A stretch of DNA of 64,000 bases. It comes from Marinobacterium weihaiense (lineage in GTDB: Bacteria; Pseudomonadota; Gammaproteobacteria; Pseudomonadales; Balneatricaceae). Below the pieces are notes generated by a model. The model saw only the letters and a list, made by a program, of their open reading frames with translations, did no database searches and was not told the origin of the DNA. Made by a program: the position numbers and the translations under genes. The DNA lies in assembly GCF_019061305.1 (NCBI RefSeq), contig NZ_JAHQZT010000001.1, forward strand, positions 310,001 through 374,000, written 5' to 3'. This document shows, piece after piece, positions 26,281 through 34,247 of the stretch; the stretch's first letter is position 1; each line of letters begins with the position of its first letter.

Positions 26281-26390
26281 ACGCGGGAGGGGGGCGGATC
26301 ACTGTTGTGGGCTAGCGCTGCAACCGGCATGGCAACCGGGTATACTGGTGGACATGGAGTACACCACCCAATTCAGAAGGAACTGAACAT
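26281..26390. other. Spacer between right ladder and right-end genes
   Basis: Short stretch with no gene of its own. AGAAGGA at 26379-26385 is the ribosome site of the frame-disrupted ORF that follows. Confidence 0.4.
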
Positions 26391-26578
26391 GGAATACGTT
26401 ACCGCTGCCGTACTGCTAATCGCCATTAGCACTGCACTTCCTGAATCGCCGTCTAGGGCGAAAAGGCACCATCTACCGCGCTGACGACTCGATCACCCGC
26501 CCTGTATTCGAGCCGGACAGCGATCCCATCAAGGACAGGATCGAGATCCGCTACAGCCGTCAATCGGATGATGATTGA
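26391..26578 (+). pseudogene. Small membrane protein gene with an apparent frameshift
   Basis: ATG 26391 follows AGAAGGA and encodes MEYVTAAVLLIAISTAL before running into a stop 31 codons in. Shifting frame at about 26436-26442 restores a natural-looking continuation (HFLNRRLGRKGTIYRADDSI ... ending SRQSDDD) to 26578. The intact product would be a single-span membrane protein of about 62 residues. A one-base indel, a sequencing error, or programmed frameshifting could explain it. Confidence 0.5.
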
Positions 26579-26754
26579 TCCATCTGCTTGCCTCGTTCCA
26601 GCTCTGCAATCAGCTCATCCATAGAGATTGGCTGATGCGCGTCCAGGCCAGGCGGTAGCAGCATCACCGCCTGCGTTATCTCGCGTGCGGTACTGGCTTG
26701 CTCCAGCGCCTTGCGAAACGACTGAAGGTCGTTGTCGTGCTTGTCGCTACTCAT
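26560..26754 (-). CDS. Small hypothetical protein at the element's right end
   Basis: 64 residues, acidic, mostly helical (MSSDKHDNDLQSFRKALEQA ... DELIAELERGKQMDQ), no family recognised. A GAGAG motif lies about 9 bases before the ATG. It overlaps the end of the convergent frame-disrupted ORF by 19 bases. Composition and codon use look like normal coding sequence of this genome. Confidence 0.55.
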   Translation of the reverse strand: MSSDKHDNDLQSFRKALEQASTAREITQAVMLLPPGLDAHQPISMDELIAELERGKQMDQSSSD

Positions 26755-26960
26755 CCAAGAAACTCTCGTGGATTACCCCAACCTTGCCCCAATGACTGCG
26801 ACACTGAGGCCACACTAAGGTGGATGGGGAAAGTAAATCTATGGTCCGGTCATGCTACCTGAGCGCCGCCCCCGTCTTTTTCACACGACCGCGAAATATG
26901 AAATCTTTTTTGAAGCCACCAGTTGATATCGTTGCTGGGGATCAAACGCAGTCGTTAATG

Positions 26961-26992
26961 TTCCCGAATCGTTCCCGAGAATTTTTCCCGAA
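26961..26992 (+). promoter_or_regulatory. Candidate integrase arm-type sites, right end
   Basis: Three direct TTCCCGA(A/G) copies start at 26961, 26972 and 26985. They mirror those at 8640-8668 in number, motif and orientation and lie about 80 bp inside the right att core. Confidence 0.6.
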
Positions 26993-27002
26993 TTCCGGAC
27001 AG

Positions 27003-27036
27003 AAAAAAAGCCACTCGGCATGACCCGTAAGTGGCT
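27003..27036 (-). terminator. Element-borne terminator for tRNA-Val
   Basis: Hairpin AGCCACT/AGTGGCT running leftward into seven Us, 17 bases after the tRNA-Val CCA end. It resembles the original terminator at 8405-8437, but the stem has a compensated G-C to A-T pair change and the inner segment matches. It arrived with the element and replaces the displaced terminator. Confidence 0.85.
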
Positions 27037-27053
27037 GATTTTCTTGGTAATTC

Positions 27054-27130
27054 TGGTAGGACTAACTGGACTCGAACCAGCGACCCCCACCATGTCAAGG
27101 TGGTGCTCTAACCAACTGAGCTATAGTCCT
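27054..27130 (-). tRNA. tRNA-Val (anticodon GAC)
   Basis: 77-nt cloverleaf including encoded CCA: acceptor stem AGGACTA/TAGTCCT, D arm, anticodon loop TTGACAT, and T arm CTGGTTCGAGTCCAG. It is the integration target. The 5' part is chromosomal, while the 3' part from about the anticodon arm was supplied by the element, with one T-loop difference from the displaced original. Confidence 0.95.
27072..27102. repeat. Right attachment core (31-bp direct repeat)
   Basis: Perfect partner of 8467-8497 inside the intact tRNA-Val; marks the right boundary of the element. Confidence 0.88.
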
Positions 27131-27144
27131 TCGATGTGCTGTGC

Positions 27145-27172
27145 ATTATAAAGATCTCTTTTCCGGGTGCAA
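27145..27172 (-). promoter_or_regulatory. tRNA-Val promoter
   Basis: -35 TTGCAC (27172-27167), 16-bp spacer, -10 TATAAT (27150-27145), 14 bases before the mature tRNA 5' end. Confidence 0.8.
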
Positions 27173-27252
27173 GTACTTTTTAAACTTTTTTCTATCTTTT
27201 CATAAGGATGCAACAACTGTTCATAATACAGCCAACCTATTGGCACTAGGCT

Positions 27253-27906
27253 TCATGCCAACTGAACCAAGTTGTGCTCTATGGCATAACGTGTCAACCC
27301 GGCCGCAGTATGTACCCCCAGCTTGGACTTGATGTTTTGCCGATGCGTCTCCACAGTTCGTACGGATATGCCCAACACACGAGCGATCTCCTTGTTGTTA
27401 TGTCCTTCTGCCAGCAGCTTTAGCACTGTTTGCTCACGATGGGTAAGCTGCACCTCAACCGTACATGTATTCTCAGCGGGTGTATCAAACTGACTAAACA
27501 TCGTTTGCGAGGCACTGGCACTGAAGTAAGTTCCGCCATGGAAAACCGTCTCGACCGCCTTGACCATTTCCGCTGCCGTTACATCCTTGAGCACGTAGCC
27601 TTTTGCACCCGCCTGAATCAGCTGAACCATATACTCACGATTATCGTGCATACTGAGTATCAGCACACGTACCTCTGGCAGTTGCTGTCCGAGCACACGT
27701 GTCGCTTCCAGGCCATTCATCACCGGCATGGAGATATCCATCAGTACCACGTCCGGCATCAAGGCCTGACATTGGCTGATCGCCTCCTGTCCATTACCGG
27801 CACGCCCCACCACCTCGATGGCGCCTTCATCCTCCAGGCGCGCCTGAATGCCATCGATCACCAGCGGATGGTCATCCACCAACACGACCCTGATTTTTTG
27901 CGTCAT
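27253..27906 (-). CDS. NarL/FixJ-family response regulator
   Basis: 217 residues. The receiver domain (1-120) has the phospho-acceptor Asp in PDVVLMDISMP (about 55) and Lys in YVLKD. The C-terminal LuxR-type HTH reads LTHREQTVLKLLAEGHNNKE then VSVRTVETHR-type recognition residues. The ATG overlaps the kinase stop (ATGA), so it is the cognate partner of the Cache-domain kinase. The TRAP operon just upstream is the likely target. It may also serve the second, LuxP-linked kinase, since no other regulator gene is nearby. Confidence 0.93.
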   Translation of the reverse strand: MTQKIRVVLVDDHPLVIDGIQARLEDEGAIEVVGRAGNGQEAISQCQALMPDVVLMDISMPVMNGLEATRVLGQQLPEVRVLILSMHDNREYMVQLIQAGAKGYVLKDVTAAEMVKAVETVFHGGTYFSASASQTMFSQFDTPAENTCTVEVQLTHREQTVLKLLAEGHNNKEIARVLGISVRTVETHRQNIKSKLGVHTAAGLTRYAIEHNLVQLA

Positions 27907-29273
27907 ACATTTAAGCCTTTCTGTTGCAATGACAGCCCTGCCAACAGCGTAGCACCCTGCCCCGGTTTCGACAGCAGCCGGAACTCGCCCCCCAGCAACT
28001 CGACACGTTCGCGCATATTGCGCAACCCGATGCCCTCAAAGCGCTCGAGCACTTCAGTGTCAAAGCCACACCCATTATCCTGCAGGCGCAGCCACAGCAT
28101 CCCCCCTTGGCACCACAGGCTGATCCGCAGCAGACTTGCATCTGCATGCCGCTCAACGTTGGTCAACCCCTCCTGTACCAGCCGATAAACCGTGATTTCA
28201 ACATCTTCAGGTAAGGGACTATCGGGCAAGCGAAGGTCAAGCTTGAGTCGCATGCCCGTGCGCTCACTGAAACGTGCCAACAGTCCGTCCAGAGCAGCCC
28301 TGAGCCCCAGGTCATCCAGCAGTGTCGGCCTCAAGTCATGCGAGATACGCCTCACTTCCTGAATGGCCTCATTGAGCACCTCATAGCCCTGATTCAGATC
28401 ATCCAATCCGCTCATGTCACTGCTCTTCAGTTTGCGCTGGGCCAGCTCAATCCGGTATAGCACCGACACCATCAACTGATTGATGCCGTCATGCAGCTCA
28501 CGCGAAAAGCGCCGTCGGTCGGCCACATTAGCCAGCACCGAACGATGTGCCAGCAACCTGAGGCGGCTGTCCGCCAGACGGTTTTCATGCAAGTTGACTG
28601 CAATTCCTACCAGCACGACCAACACCACCGCGACCGACATGATCACTAATACGGTAAAGAAAGTATTGCGGATATTGCGATTGACCTGAGCACGAATTTT
28701 CGCAACTTCGCGGCTGATATCATCCAAGTATAGCCCGGTGCCCAGCATCCAGTCCCACTTGGGCAGCAGCACGACATAGCTGAGCTTGTCGATTTGTTCG
28801 CGTCGTGACGGCTTGCGCCAGACATAGCGATGAAAACCGCCTCCCTCTTCTACTCTGGCAAGTAGATTGCGGATAACGTAATCTCCACGGCTGTCCTGCA
28901 GGTCCATCAGGTTCAGGCCAACCAGTTCAGGCTCGGTGGGGTGGACCAGATTGGTGCCGTCCAGCGTATAAACAAAGAAGTAGCCATCCTTATCCTGGCC
29001 GAACGTCATGTCGGTCAGAATCTTGCGCACCTCGGCCTGGGCCTTCCGATCATTTTCGCCGGCGCTGTCAACGATATGCCCAATGGAAGTCATGGCCAAG
29101 CTTACATAGTTCTGTAGCTCGCGGCGCTTGGATGCCAGCAGGTTATCCTCGAATAGCTTGATCTCTTCTTCGGATAGTTGCCTGGCCTGGTTGAGACCAA
29201 TCCAGGTGACCGTCGAGGTCACTACCATCATAGGCAGTAGAGAGAGCAGCAGAATCTTGAATTTGAGCGGCAT
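27903..29273 (-). CDS. Cache-domain sensor histidine kinase (HisKA_3)
   Basis: 456 residues. TM1 at about 8-28, a periplasmic single-Cache domain (about 40-200: GYFFVYTLDGTNLVHP, KWDWMLGTGLYLDD), and TM2 at about 208-230. Then HisKA_3 with phospho-His in SRELHDGINQ and an HATPase domain (GLTNVERHA, DNGCGFD). Cache domains of this type commonly bind small carboxylates in related kinases and chemoreceptors, which would suit control of the adjacent TRAP transporter. Its own promoter must lie in 29274-29298, just past the TRAP terminator. Confidence 0.92.
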   Translation of the reverse strand: MPLKFKILLLSLLPMMVVTSTVTWIGLNQARQLSEEEIKLFEDNLLASKRRELQNYVSLAMTSIGHIVDSAGENDRKAQAEVRKILTDMTFGQDKDGYFFVYTLDGTNLVHPTEPELVGLNLMDLQDSRGDYVIRNLLARVEEGGGFHRYVWRKPSRREQIDKLSYVVLLPKWDWMLGTGLYLDDISREVAKIRAQVNRNIRNTFFTVLVIMSVAVVLVVLVGIAVNLHENRLADSRLRLLAHRSVLANVADRRRFSRELHDGINQLMVSVLYRIELAQRKLKSSDMSGLDDLNQGYEVLNEAIQEVRRISHDLRPTLLDDLGLRAALDGLLARFSERTGMRLKLDLRLPDSPLPEDVEITVYRLVQEGLTNVERHADASLLRISLWCQGGMLWLRLQDNGCGFDTEVLERFEGIGLRNMRERVELLGGEFRLLSKPGQGATLLAGLSLQQKGLNV

Positions 29274-29298
29274 TGTGAATACCTGCCAAAAACGGAAA

Positions 29299-29325
29299 CA
29301 AAAGCCCCATGCTCAGCATGGGGCT
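29299..29325 (-). terminator. Terminator of the TRAP operon
   Basis: Perfect stem AGCCCCATGCT / AGCATGGGGCT (29303-29325) followed leftward by TTTGTTT, 13 bases after the stop of the large permease gene. Confidence 0.88.
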
Positions 29326-29338
29326 CTGATTTCGCAGT

Positions 29339-30628
29339 CTAGACCAGACCGTACAACTCAGGGAACAGCAGAATGGAGATCACAATCATTACCTGCAGGA
29401 TAATGAAGGGCACCACCCCCTTGTAAATATCCAGTGTCCTCACTTGTGGCGGCGCAACGCCTTTCAGGTAGAACAAACTGAAGCCAAAGGGTGGCGTCAG
29501 GAAGCTGGTCTGCAGATTCATCGCGATGAGAATGGCAAACCATAGCGGTGCAATACCCAGAATTTCGGCCGCTGGCAGCAAAATCGGCACGATGATGAAG
29601 CTGATTTCCACGAAGTCGATAAAGAAGCCGAGGATCAGGATCGCCAGCATCGACAGCAACAGGAACCCCATGGCACCGCCCGGCAAGTTAGACAAGTAAT
29701 GCTCGACCACCTCTTCACCACCGGTGTAGCTGAACGCCATTGAAAATGCCGTCGCCCCCAACAGGATGGCAAACACCATAGCCGTAACCTTGACCGTCTC
29801 GGCCGCAGAATCGAACACCATCCGCCAGCTGAACTGGCCGTAGATCAGCGCCAGAAAAAGCGCACCGACACCGCCCAGGGCCGATGATTCGGTCGGCGTG
29901 GCGATACCAGCAAAGATCGAGCCCAGCACCACCAGAATGAGCGCCAACGGCGGAATAATGGCCTTTAGCGCCTTGAAAATCTGCTGCTTGCGCGTACCGT
30001 CATTCGGATCCATTGGCAACGCTGGTGCTGCCTCGGGCTTGACCAGGGTGTAGATCAATATATAGATCACATAGGCACCGATCAGGATGGCGCCCGGCAG
30101 TATGGCTGCCTGGAACAGGTCCCCCACCGGAATACCCATCACATCCCCGAGTATGATCAGAATAATGGACGGCGGAATAATCTGCCCAAGAGTACCGGAG
30201 GCACAGATGGTGCCGCAGGCCAGCTTCTTGTCATAGTTGTACTTGAGCATTACCGGCAGCGAGATCAAGCCCATGGCCACCACGGATGCGCCCACCACCC
30301 CTGTGGATGCCGCCAGCAGCGCCCCTACCAGTACCGTGGAGATCGCAAGCCCCCCCCTAACCCCACCGAAGAGCTTGCCCATCGATTCCAGCAGTTGTTC
30401 GGCCAGGCGTGTTTTCTGTAGCACGATACCCATGAACACAAACAGCGGCACCGCCATCAGCACCGTATTTTCCATGATGCTCTGAATGCGGAACGGCATG
30501 AACGCAAACATGTCCGGCCCTTCGGCATAGACCCCAAACCAGAGCGCCACGCCACCGAATATGAAGGCCACCGGGAAGCCGATCAACAGCATCACCAGGG
30601 CCACAAAAAACATTGTAATACCGATCAT
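29339..30628 (-). CDS. TRAP transporter large permease (DctM type)
   Basis: 429 residues, about 12 membrane helices, typical DctM length. It forms the sodium-driven transport channel that accepts substrate from the periplasmic binding protein. Conserved segments include the N-terminal GFPVAFIFGGVAL, CGTICASGTLGQIIPPSI and the C-terminal LTPPFGFSLFYLKGVAP. It starts 14 bases after the small permease gene with AGGGGTGA before the ATG. Confidence 0.95.
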   Translation of the reverse strand: MIGITMFFVALVMLLIGFPVAFIFGGVALWFGVYAEGPDMFAFMPFRIQSIMENTVLMAVPLFVFMGIVLQKTRLAEQLLESMGKLFGGVRGGLAISTVLVGALLAASTGVVGASVVAMGLISLPVMLKYNYDKKLACGTICASGTLGQIIPPSIILIILGDVMGIPVGDLFQAAILPGAILIGAYVIYILIYTLVKPEAAPALPMDPNDGTRKQQIFKALKAIIPPLALILVVLGSIFAGIATPTESSALGGVGALFLALIYGQFSWRMVFDSAAETVKVTAMVFAILLGATAFSMAFSYTGGEEVVEHYLSNLPGGAMGFLLLSMLAILILGFFIDFVEISFIIVPILLPAAEILGIAPLWFAILIAMNLQTSFLTPPFGFSLFYLKGVAPPQVRTLDIYKGVVPFIILQVMIVISILLFPELYGLV

Positions 30629-30642
30629 CCTGTCACCCCTTA

Positions 30643-31179
30643 TCAGTGCTGCGTCGGAATGTAATCATCACTCCTGTGATGACCGTTCAGCGTATTGATG
30701 GATCTCAGCATCATCCCCACGCCGCTGATAAAGGTGCAGAAAAATGCAAAAGGGATCACCGCCTTGATGATCCAACGGTACGGCAACCCGCCCGGATCAC
30801 CGGAGCTTTCACCAAGCTCAAAGGATTCGCGGGCGAAATCAACGCCGTACCAGGCCACCAGCAGGCAGAACGGAAACAGCAGCGTCAGGGTGCCGAACAG
30901 GTCGATCAGTGCTTTTTTCTTCACACTCAGGCCCTCGTAGATCAGGTCCACGCGCACGTGACCGCCGGCCTTCAGGGTAAAGGGCACCCCGAGCATGAAC
31001 ATCGCGGCAAACAGATGCCACTCCAGCTCCTGCATGCCGATGGAAACATTGTTAAACAGGTACCGGGTGATCACGTCATAGAAGACATTGAACAGCATCA
31101 GCACAAAAAGAACGGCAGAGATCTTGCCCAACCAGTCCGAAAAAGCATTGATCGTCTGCTCAAGACGTAAAAGAAACAT
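30643..31179 (-). CDS. TRAP transporter small permease (DctQ type)
   Basis: 178 residues with four membrane helices; stabilises the large permease and helps dock the binding protein. ATG 31179 is preferred (GAGGA 6 bases upstream) over GTG 31194. The family motif region ITRYLF...QELEWHLFAAMFMLG is clear. Translation is probably lower than that of the binding protein because of a hairpin in the preceding gap. Confidence 0.92.
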   Translation of the reverse strand: MFLLRLEQTINAFSDWLGKISAVLFVLMLFNVFYDVITRYLFNNVSIGMQELEWHLFAAMFMLGVPFTLKAGGHVRVDLIYEGLSVKKKALIDLFGTLTLLFPFCLLVAWYGVDFARESFELGESSGDPGGLPYRWIIKAVIPFAFFCTFISGVGMMLRSINTLNGHHRSDDYIPTQH

Positions 31180-31228
31180 GTGAAATCCTCGCACAAGGAT
31201 ATACAGACCGGGGACGATTCAGGTCAGG

Positions 31229-31256
31229 CAGGACCCGCTTGTCGGGATCCTGCCAC
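31229..31256 (-). promoter_or_regulatory. Intercistronic hairpin between binding protein and permease
   Basis: Strong 11-bp stem with one mismatch (GGCAGGACCCG / CGGGATCCTGCC, 5-nt loop), lacking a long T run. Such hairpins commonly stabilise the upstream message or attenuate read-through, giving excess binding protein over permease. Confidence 0.65.
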
Positions 31257-31265
31257 TGGTTAGGT

Positions 31266-32339
31266 TTACTCGAAGCTGTTCAGGTAGGCACGGTCAGCAA
31301 TATCGGTCCACTGACGCACCGTTTTCAGGTAGCTGTCTTGCGAATCCAAAATTTCCTTGGCCAGTTCATCCTGAGCCGCGTGCTCCGCCAACAACTCATC
31401 GTTTGCCTGACGCAGTGCGCGAATCACTTCATCCGGGAAAGACTTGACCTGCACATTGGGGAATTCTGCCTTCATGGCTGCCCAGTTCTCACCGGACTCA
31501 TGGTGCGACTTGATGGTCATGTCATAGGCAGCAACACGCATCGCGGCCTTCAGGATCTCCTGCAGGTCACCCGGCAGTTTCTCGAAGGTGCGCTTGTTGA
31601 CCAGGAACTGGAGCTCCGTACCCGGCTCATGCCATCCGGTATAGTAGTAAGGCGCAATCTTGTGGAAGCCCATGCGCAGGTCCATAGACGGACCAACCCA
31701 CTCAAGCGCATCGATGGTGTTGCGTTCCAGCGAGGTATAGAGCTCTCCCGGCGGGATATTGGTCGGGTTGGCGCCCAGCTTGGCCAGCACTTCACCGGCA
31801 AAGCCCGGAATGCGCATTTTCAACCCTTGGAGGTCGTCAACGGAGTTAATCTCTTTCTGGAACCAGCCACCCATCTGGACGCCGGTGTTGCCGCCGGGGA
31901 ATGACAGCAGATTGAACGGCTCGTAGACCTTCTGCATCAACTCCATGCCACCGCCATAATAGAACCAGCCATACTGCTCTGTAGCGGTCATGCCGAAAGG
32001 CATGGTGGTGAAATATAGCGTATTAGGCACCTTGCCCTTCCAATAATAGGATGCCGAATGCCCCATGTCATACTGGCCTGCACGCACCATATCAAATACG
32101 CCAAACGCGGACTTGTGCTTGTTAGCGGTATCAATGCGAATTTCGATACGACCATTGGACATTTTGTTAGCCAAGTCGGCCATGCGGCGGGCCGGCTCAC
32201 TGAACACGCCAAAGTTGGTGGGCCAGGTTTCGGCCAGTTTCAGCTTGTAGACTTTTTCAGCGGCTTGGGCCGGACTGATCATCGCGGCGGCACAGACTGC
32301 GGCGGCCACGATTTTGCGGGCAAAGGTCAGTTTAAGCAT
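31266..32339 (-). CDS. TRAP substrate-binding protein (TakP-like)
   Basis: 357 residues with a signal peptide cleaved after about SPAQA (residue 26). The body matches the TakP branch of DctP-type proteins: MPFGMTATEQYGWFYYGGG, LKMRIPGFAGEVLAKLG, ALEWVGPSMD, YYYTGWHEPGTEL. TakP proteins bind 2-oxo acids such as pyruvate; other family members bind other carboxylates, so the substrate is not certain. The message begins with a structured leader that could mask its ribosome site. Confidence 0.9.
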   Translation of the reverse strand: MLKLTFARKIVAAAVCAAAMISPAQAAEKVYKLKLAETWPTNFGVFSEPARRMADLANKMSNGRIEIRIDTANKHKSAFGVFDMVRAGQYDMGHSASYYWKGKVPNTLYFTTMPFGMTATEQYGWFYYGGGMELMQKVYEPFNLLSFPGGNTGVQMGGWFQKEINSVDDLQGLKMRIPGFAGEVLAKLGANPTNIPPGELYTSLERNTIDALEWVGPSMDLRMGFHKIAPYYYTGWHEPGTELQFLVNKRTFEKLPGDLQEILKAAMRVAAYDMTIKSHHESGENWAAMKAEFPNVQVKSFPDEVIRALRQANDELLAEHAAQDELAKEILDSQDSYLKTVRQWTDIADRAYLNSFE

Positions 32340-32340
32340 T

Positions 32341-32430
32341 GTTTTTATCTATCCTCTGTTGTCGTTCTGACCGACAGGACGGACATGCTGCCGGTATCAA
32401 GCAGTATCGACAGACAGAGGGGATAAAAAC
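32341..32430 (-). promoter_or_regulatory. Structured 5' leader of the TRAP operon
   Basis: Long inverted repeat 32341-32359 with 32414-32430: nine paired bases (GTTTTTATC), an internal loop, then seven more (CCTCTGT). In the mRNA one arm includes the AGAGGA ribosome site just before the binding-protein ATG at 32339, so pairing would hide it. The 54-base loop contains further small hairpins. A translational switch is plausible. Confidence 0.55.
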
Positions 32431-32516
32431 ATTCGCATTAACGCGCAAGCGGGCGCTGATACTACGCAGTCCGCTGCGCAATCACCGCAGCTCCGCCTAC
32501 GCAAAACTACTGAGTT

Positions 32517-34247
32517 TCAGGAGATGGACAGACTCGACCCAACGCCAGCATAGGCATGCTCGGCCGGCACAAACACTTCAATACGCACACCACCGGCCTG
32601 CAGCGAAGTAATATCGAGACTGGCGTGCATGTGTTCGGCACGCTCACGAATCCCCAGCAGCCCGAATCCGCCCGTACGGGTGTTGCGCTCGGACTCCAGC
32701 CCGCGACCATCATCTTCTATCACGAGTCGTACACCATCCTGCTCATCCACCAGCCGAATCAACACATAAGTGCCTTCAGCATGCTTGATGACATTGGACA
32801 GAGCCTCCTGAGCAATGCGGTACAGATTGGACATCAATTCATGTTGCAGCGGACGCTGCTGGTGAATGTCAAATTCGAGCGCATAATCCATCTGCTCCAG
32901 AATCGGCACAGCTGGCAGCGAGGTCAGGCTGACACCGAGACCGAAGTCATTGAGCTCGAACGGCCGCAGCATCCGAATACGCTTGTAAACAGTATCATAG
33001 ATCGTATTCACGAGCGCGATGGCCTGCTCCAGGTTATGCACCGAAGGCTGTCCCTGCTCAAGCTCTTCACGATGCAACTGCAAGTTCATCTTCACCGCCA
33101 CCAGCAGCTGCGCCATATCATCATGCAATTCGTTGGAGAGCCGCAGGCGTTCACGCTCCTGAGTTTGCAGCAGGTGCTGCAGTATCTGGCGTTTTTCCTC
33201 ATTATTGCTGGATAAACGGGTGTTGAGGGCTTCGAGTTCGTCTTCTCGCGATTTCAGACAGTTGACGATGGACACGATCTCCTCTCCGATCAGGTTGAAC
33301 TCGTGAATCAGCGTTTGTGGCCAGCGCGTATTGCGGTCCGTATTGGCCAGGCGCGTAAAGGCAATCAGCTGTTGCAGCTGACGATCAACCGCCGCAGATA
33401 GCAGAAGCGACAACACCAGAGAAACAACCAGCGCCAGCAGGCAGCCGTACATCAGGGTTTCAATCAGTGCTTCCCGCAACTGTTGCTGAGCGTGATTGCT
33501 CGACACCAGACCTATGCGCACATCCTTGCCAAGTGCCGTCAAACCCGGAGAAAAGGTGATATTGGCAGCTGCGGCGGCATTTGATGCGGGCAGATCCATA
33601 TCCATGCCTGTCAGCAGCTTCTGCCCCCTGAACAGCCCCAGCGCTTCAAGGTTATCGGAGGCAATCAGCAGTCGGTTCAGCAGGTAACGATTGTGGCTCA
33701 GTCGCACCCCCGCCATTAATTGCCCGAAGATCTCGCCGGTTTCACTCAAATCCAACGGTACCGAGTAGATCGCCAACAGCTCACCTTTCGCTTCCACCAG
33801 GCGCCAGCCGTGAGCTGCAAACACCGGCTGTCCGCGGCTCAGCTCAGCGCAGGACAAGGCACTCAACTCGGGCACGTAACTGCGTGACAGCTCACACTGC
33901 CGCTGGCCGAAAAACGAGACTGCGATAAAGTCATAGTGCGTGTTTTCGTAACTGTCTTCCCAGCGTGTCAGACTGCGCAGGAAACCTGCCTGGTCCCCTG
34001 CATGCAGTGCCGTCACACGCTCGTTGTTGGCACTGATGGCCAGCGCTTCCTCTTCAACCTCGTGCAGATAGCGGCTCAAGCGCTCTTCATATCGTGATGC
34101 CAGTGCACGGTTGTAGTTTTGTGCCTGGTCCCGAATCACGGATTGGGACTCGAAGAACGTGGTACTGACAAAGACCGCCAGAAACACCAGTGATGACACC
34201 AGCGTGAGCAGAAACGAGAGCGTTTTGAAGCGTGGCTTAGTAATCAC
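32517..34247 (-). CDS. HisKA_3 sensor kinase linked to the LuxP-like receptor
   Basis: 576 residues from GTG 34247, which overlaps the receptor gene stop and has GGGAG 6 bases upstream; the longer open frame overlaps the receptor gene and is rejected. TM1 at about 8-30, a periplasmic domain of about 230 residues, TM2 at about 265-290, a HAMP-like linker and coiled coil. Then HisKA_3 (phospho-His in SNELHDDMAQ) and an HATPase domain (QEALSNVIKHA, DDGRGLE). No receiver domain. This is NarX/DegS architecture, not the hybrid LuxQ type, despite the LuxP-like partner. Confidence 0.9.
   Translation of the reverse strand: MITKPRFKTLSFLLTLVSSLVFLAVFVSTTFFESQSVIRDQAQNYNRALASRYEERLSRYLHEVEEEALAISANNERVTALHAGDQAGFLRSLTRWEDSYENTHYDFIAVSFFGQRQCELSRSYVPELSALSCAELSRGQPVFAAHGWRLVEAKGELLAIYSVPLDLSETGEIFGQLMAGVRLSHNRYLLNRLLIASDNLEALGLFRGQKLLTGMDMDLPASNAAAAANITFSPGLTALGKDVRIGLVSSNHAQQQLREALIETLMYGCLLALVVSLVLSLLLSAAVDRQLQQLIAFTRLANTDRNTRWPQTLIHEFNLIGEEIVSIVNCLKSREDELEALNTRLSSNNEEKRQILQHLLQTQERERLRLSNELHDDMAQLLVAVKMNLQLHREELEQGQPSVHNLEQAIALVNTIYDTVYKRIRMLRPFELNDFGLGVSLTSLPAVPILEQMDYALEFDIHQQRPLQHELMSNLYRIAQEALSNVIKHAEGTYVLIRLVDEQDGVRLVIEDDGRGLESERNTRTGGFGLLGIRERAEHMHASLDITSLQAGGVRIEVFVPAEHAYAGVGSSLSIS

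Larger units (their letters stand above)
8467..27102. mobile_element. Integrative element in tRNA-Val(GAC), about 18.6 kb
   Basis: Bounded by the 31-bp tRNA-derived direct repeats. Contents: tyrosine integrase, AlpA-type regulator, Toprim primase, DUF927 helicase, a large palindrome/repeat region, a methyltransferase-TA-helicase-nuclease cargo, and small genes at the right end. No capsid, tail, relaxase or type IV secretion genes are visible. It therefore resembles a satellite-like or mobilisable integrative element rather than a complete phage or ICE. The gene chain 10280-14243 looks like a replication module. Two cargo genes (23774-24685, 25038-25736) are clearly more AT-rich than the rest. 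Confidence 0.9.
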
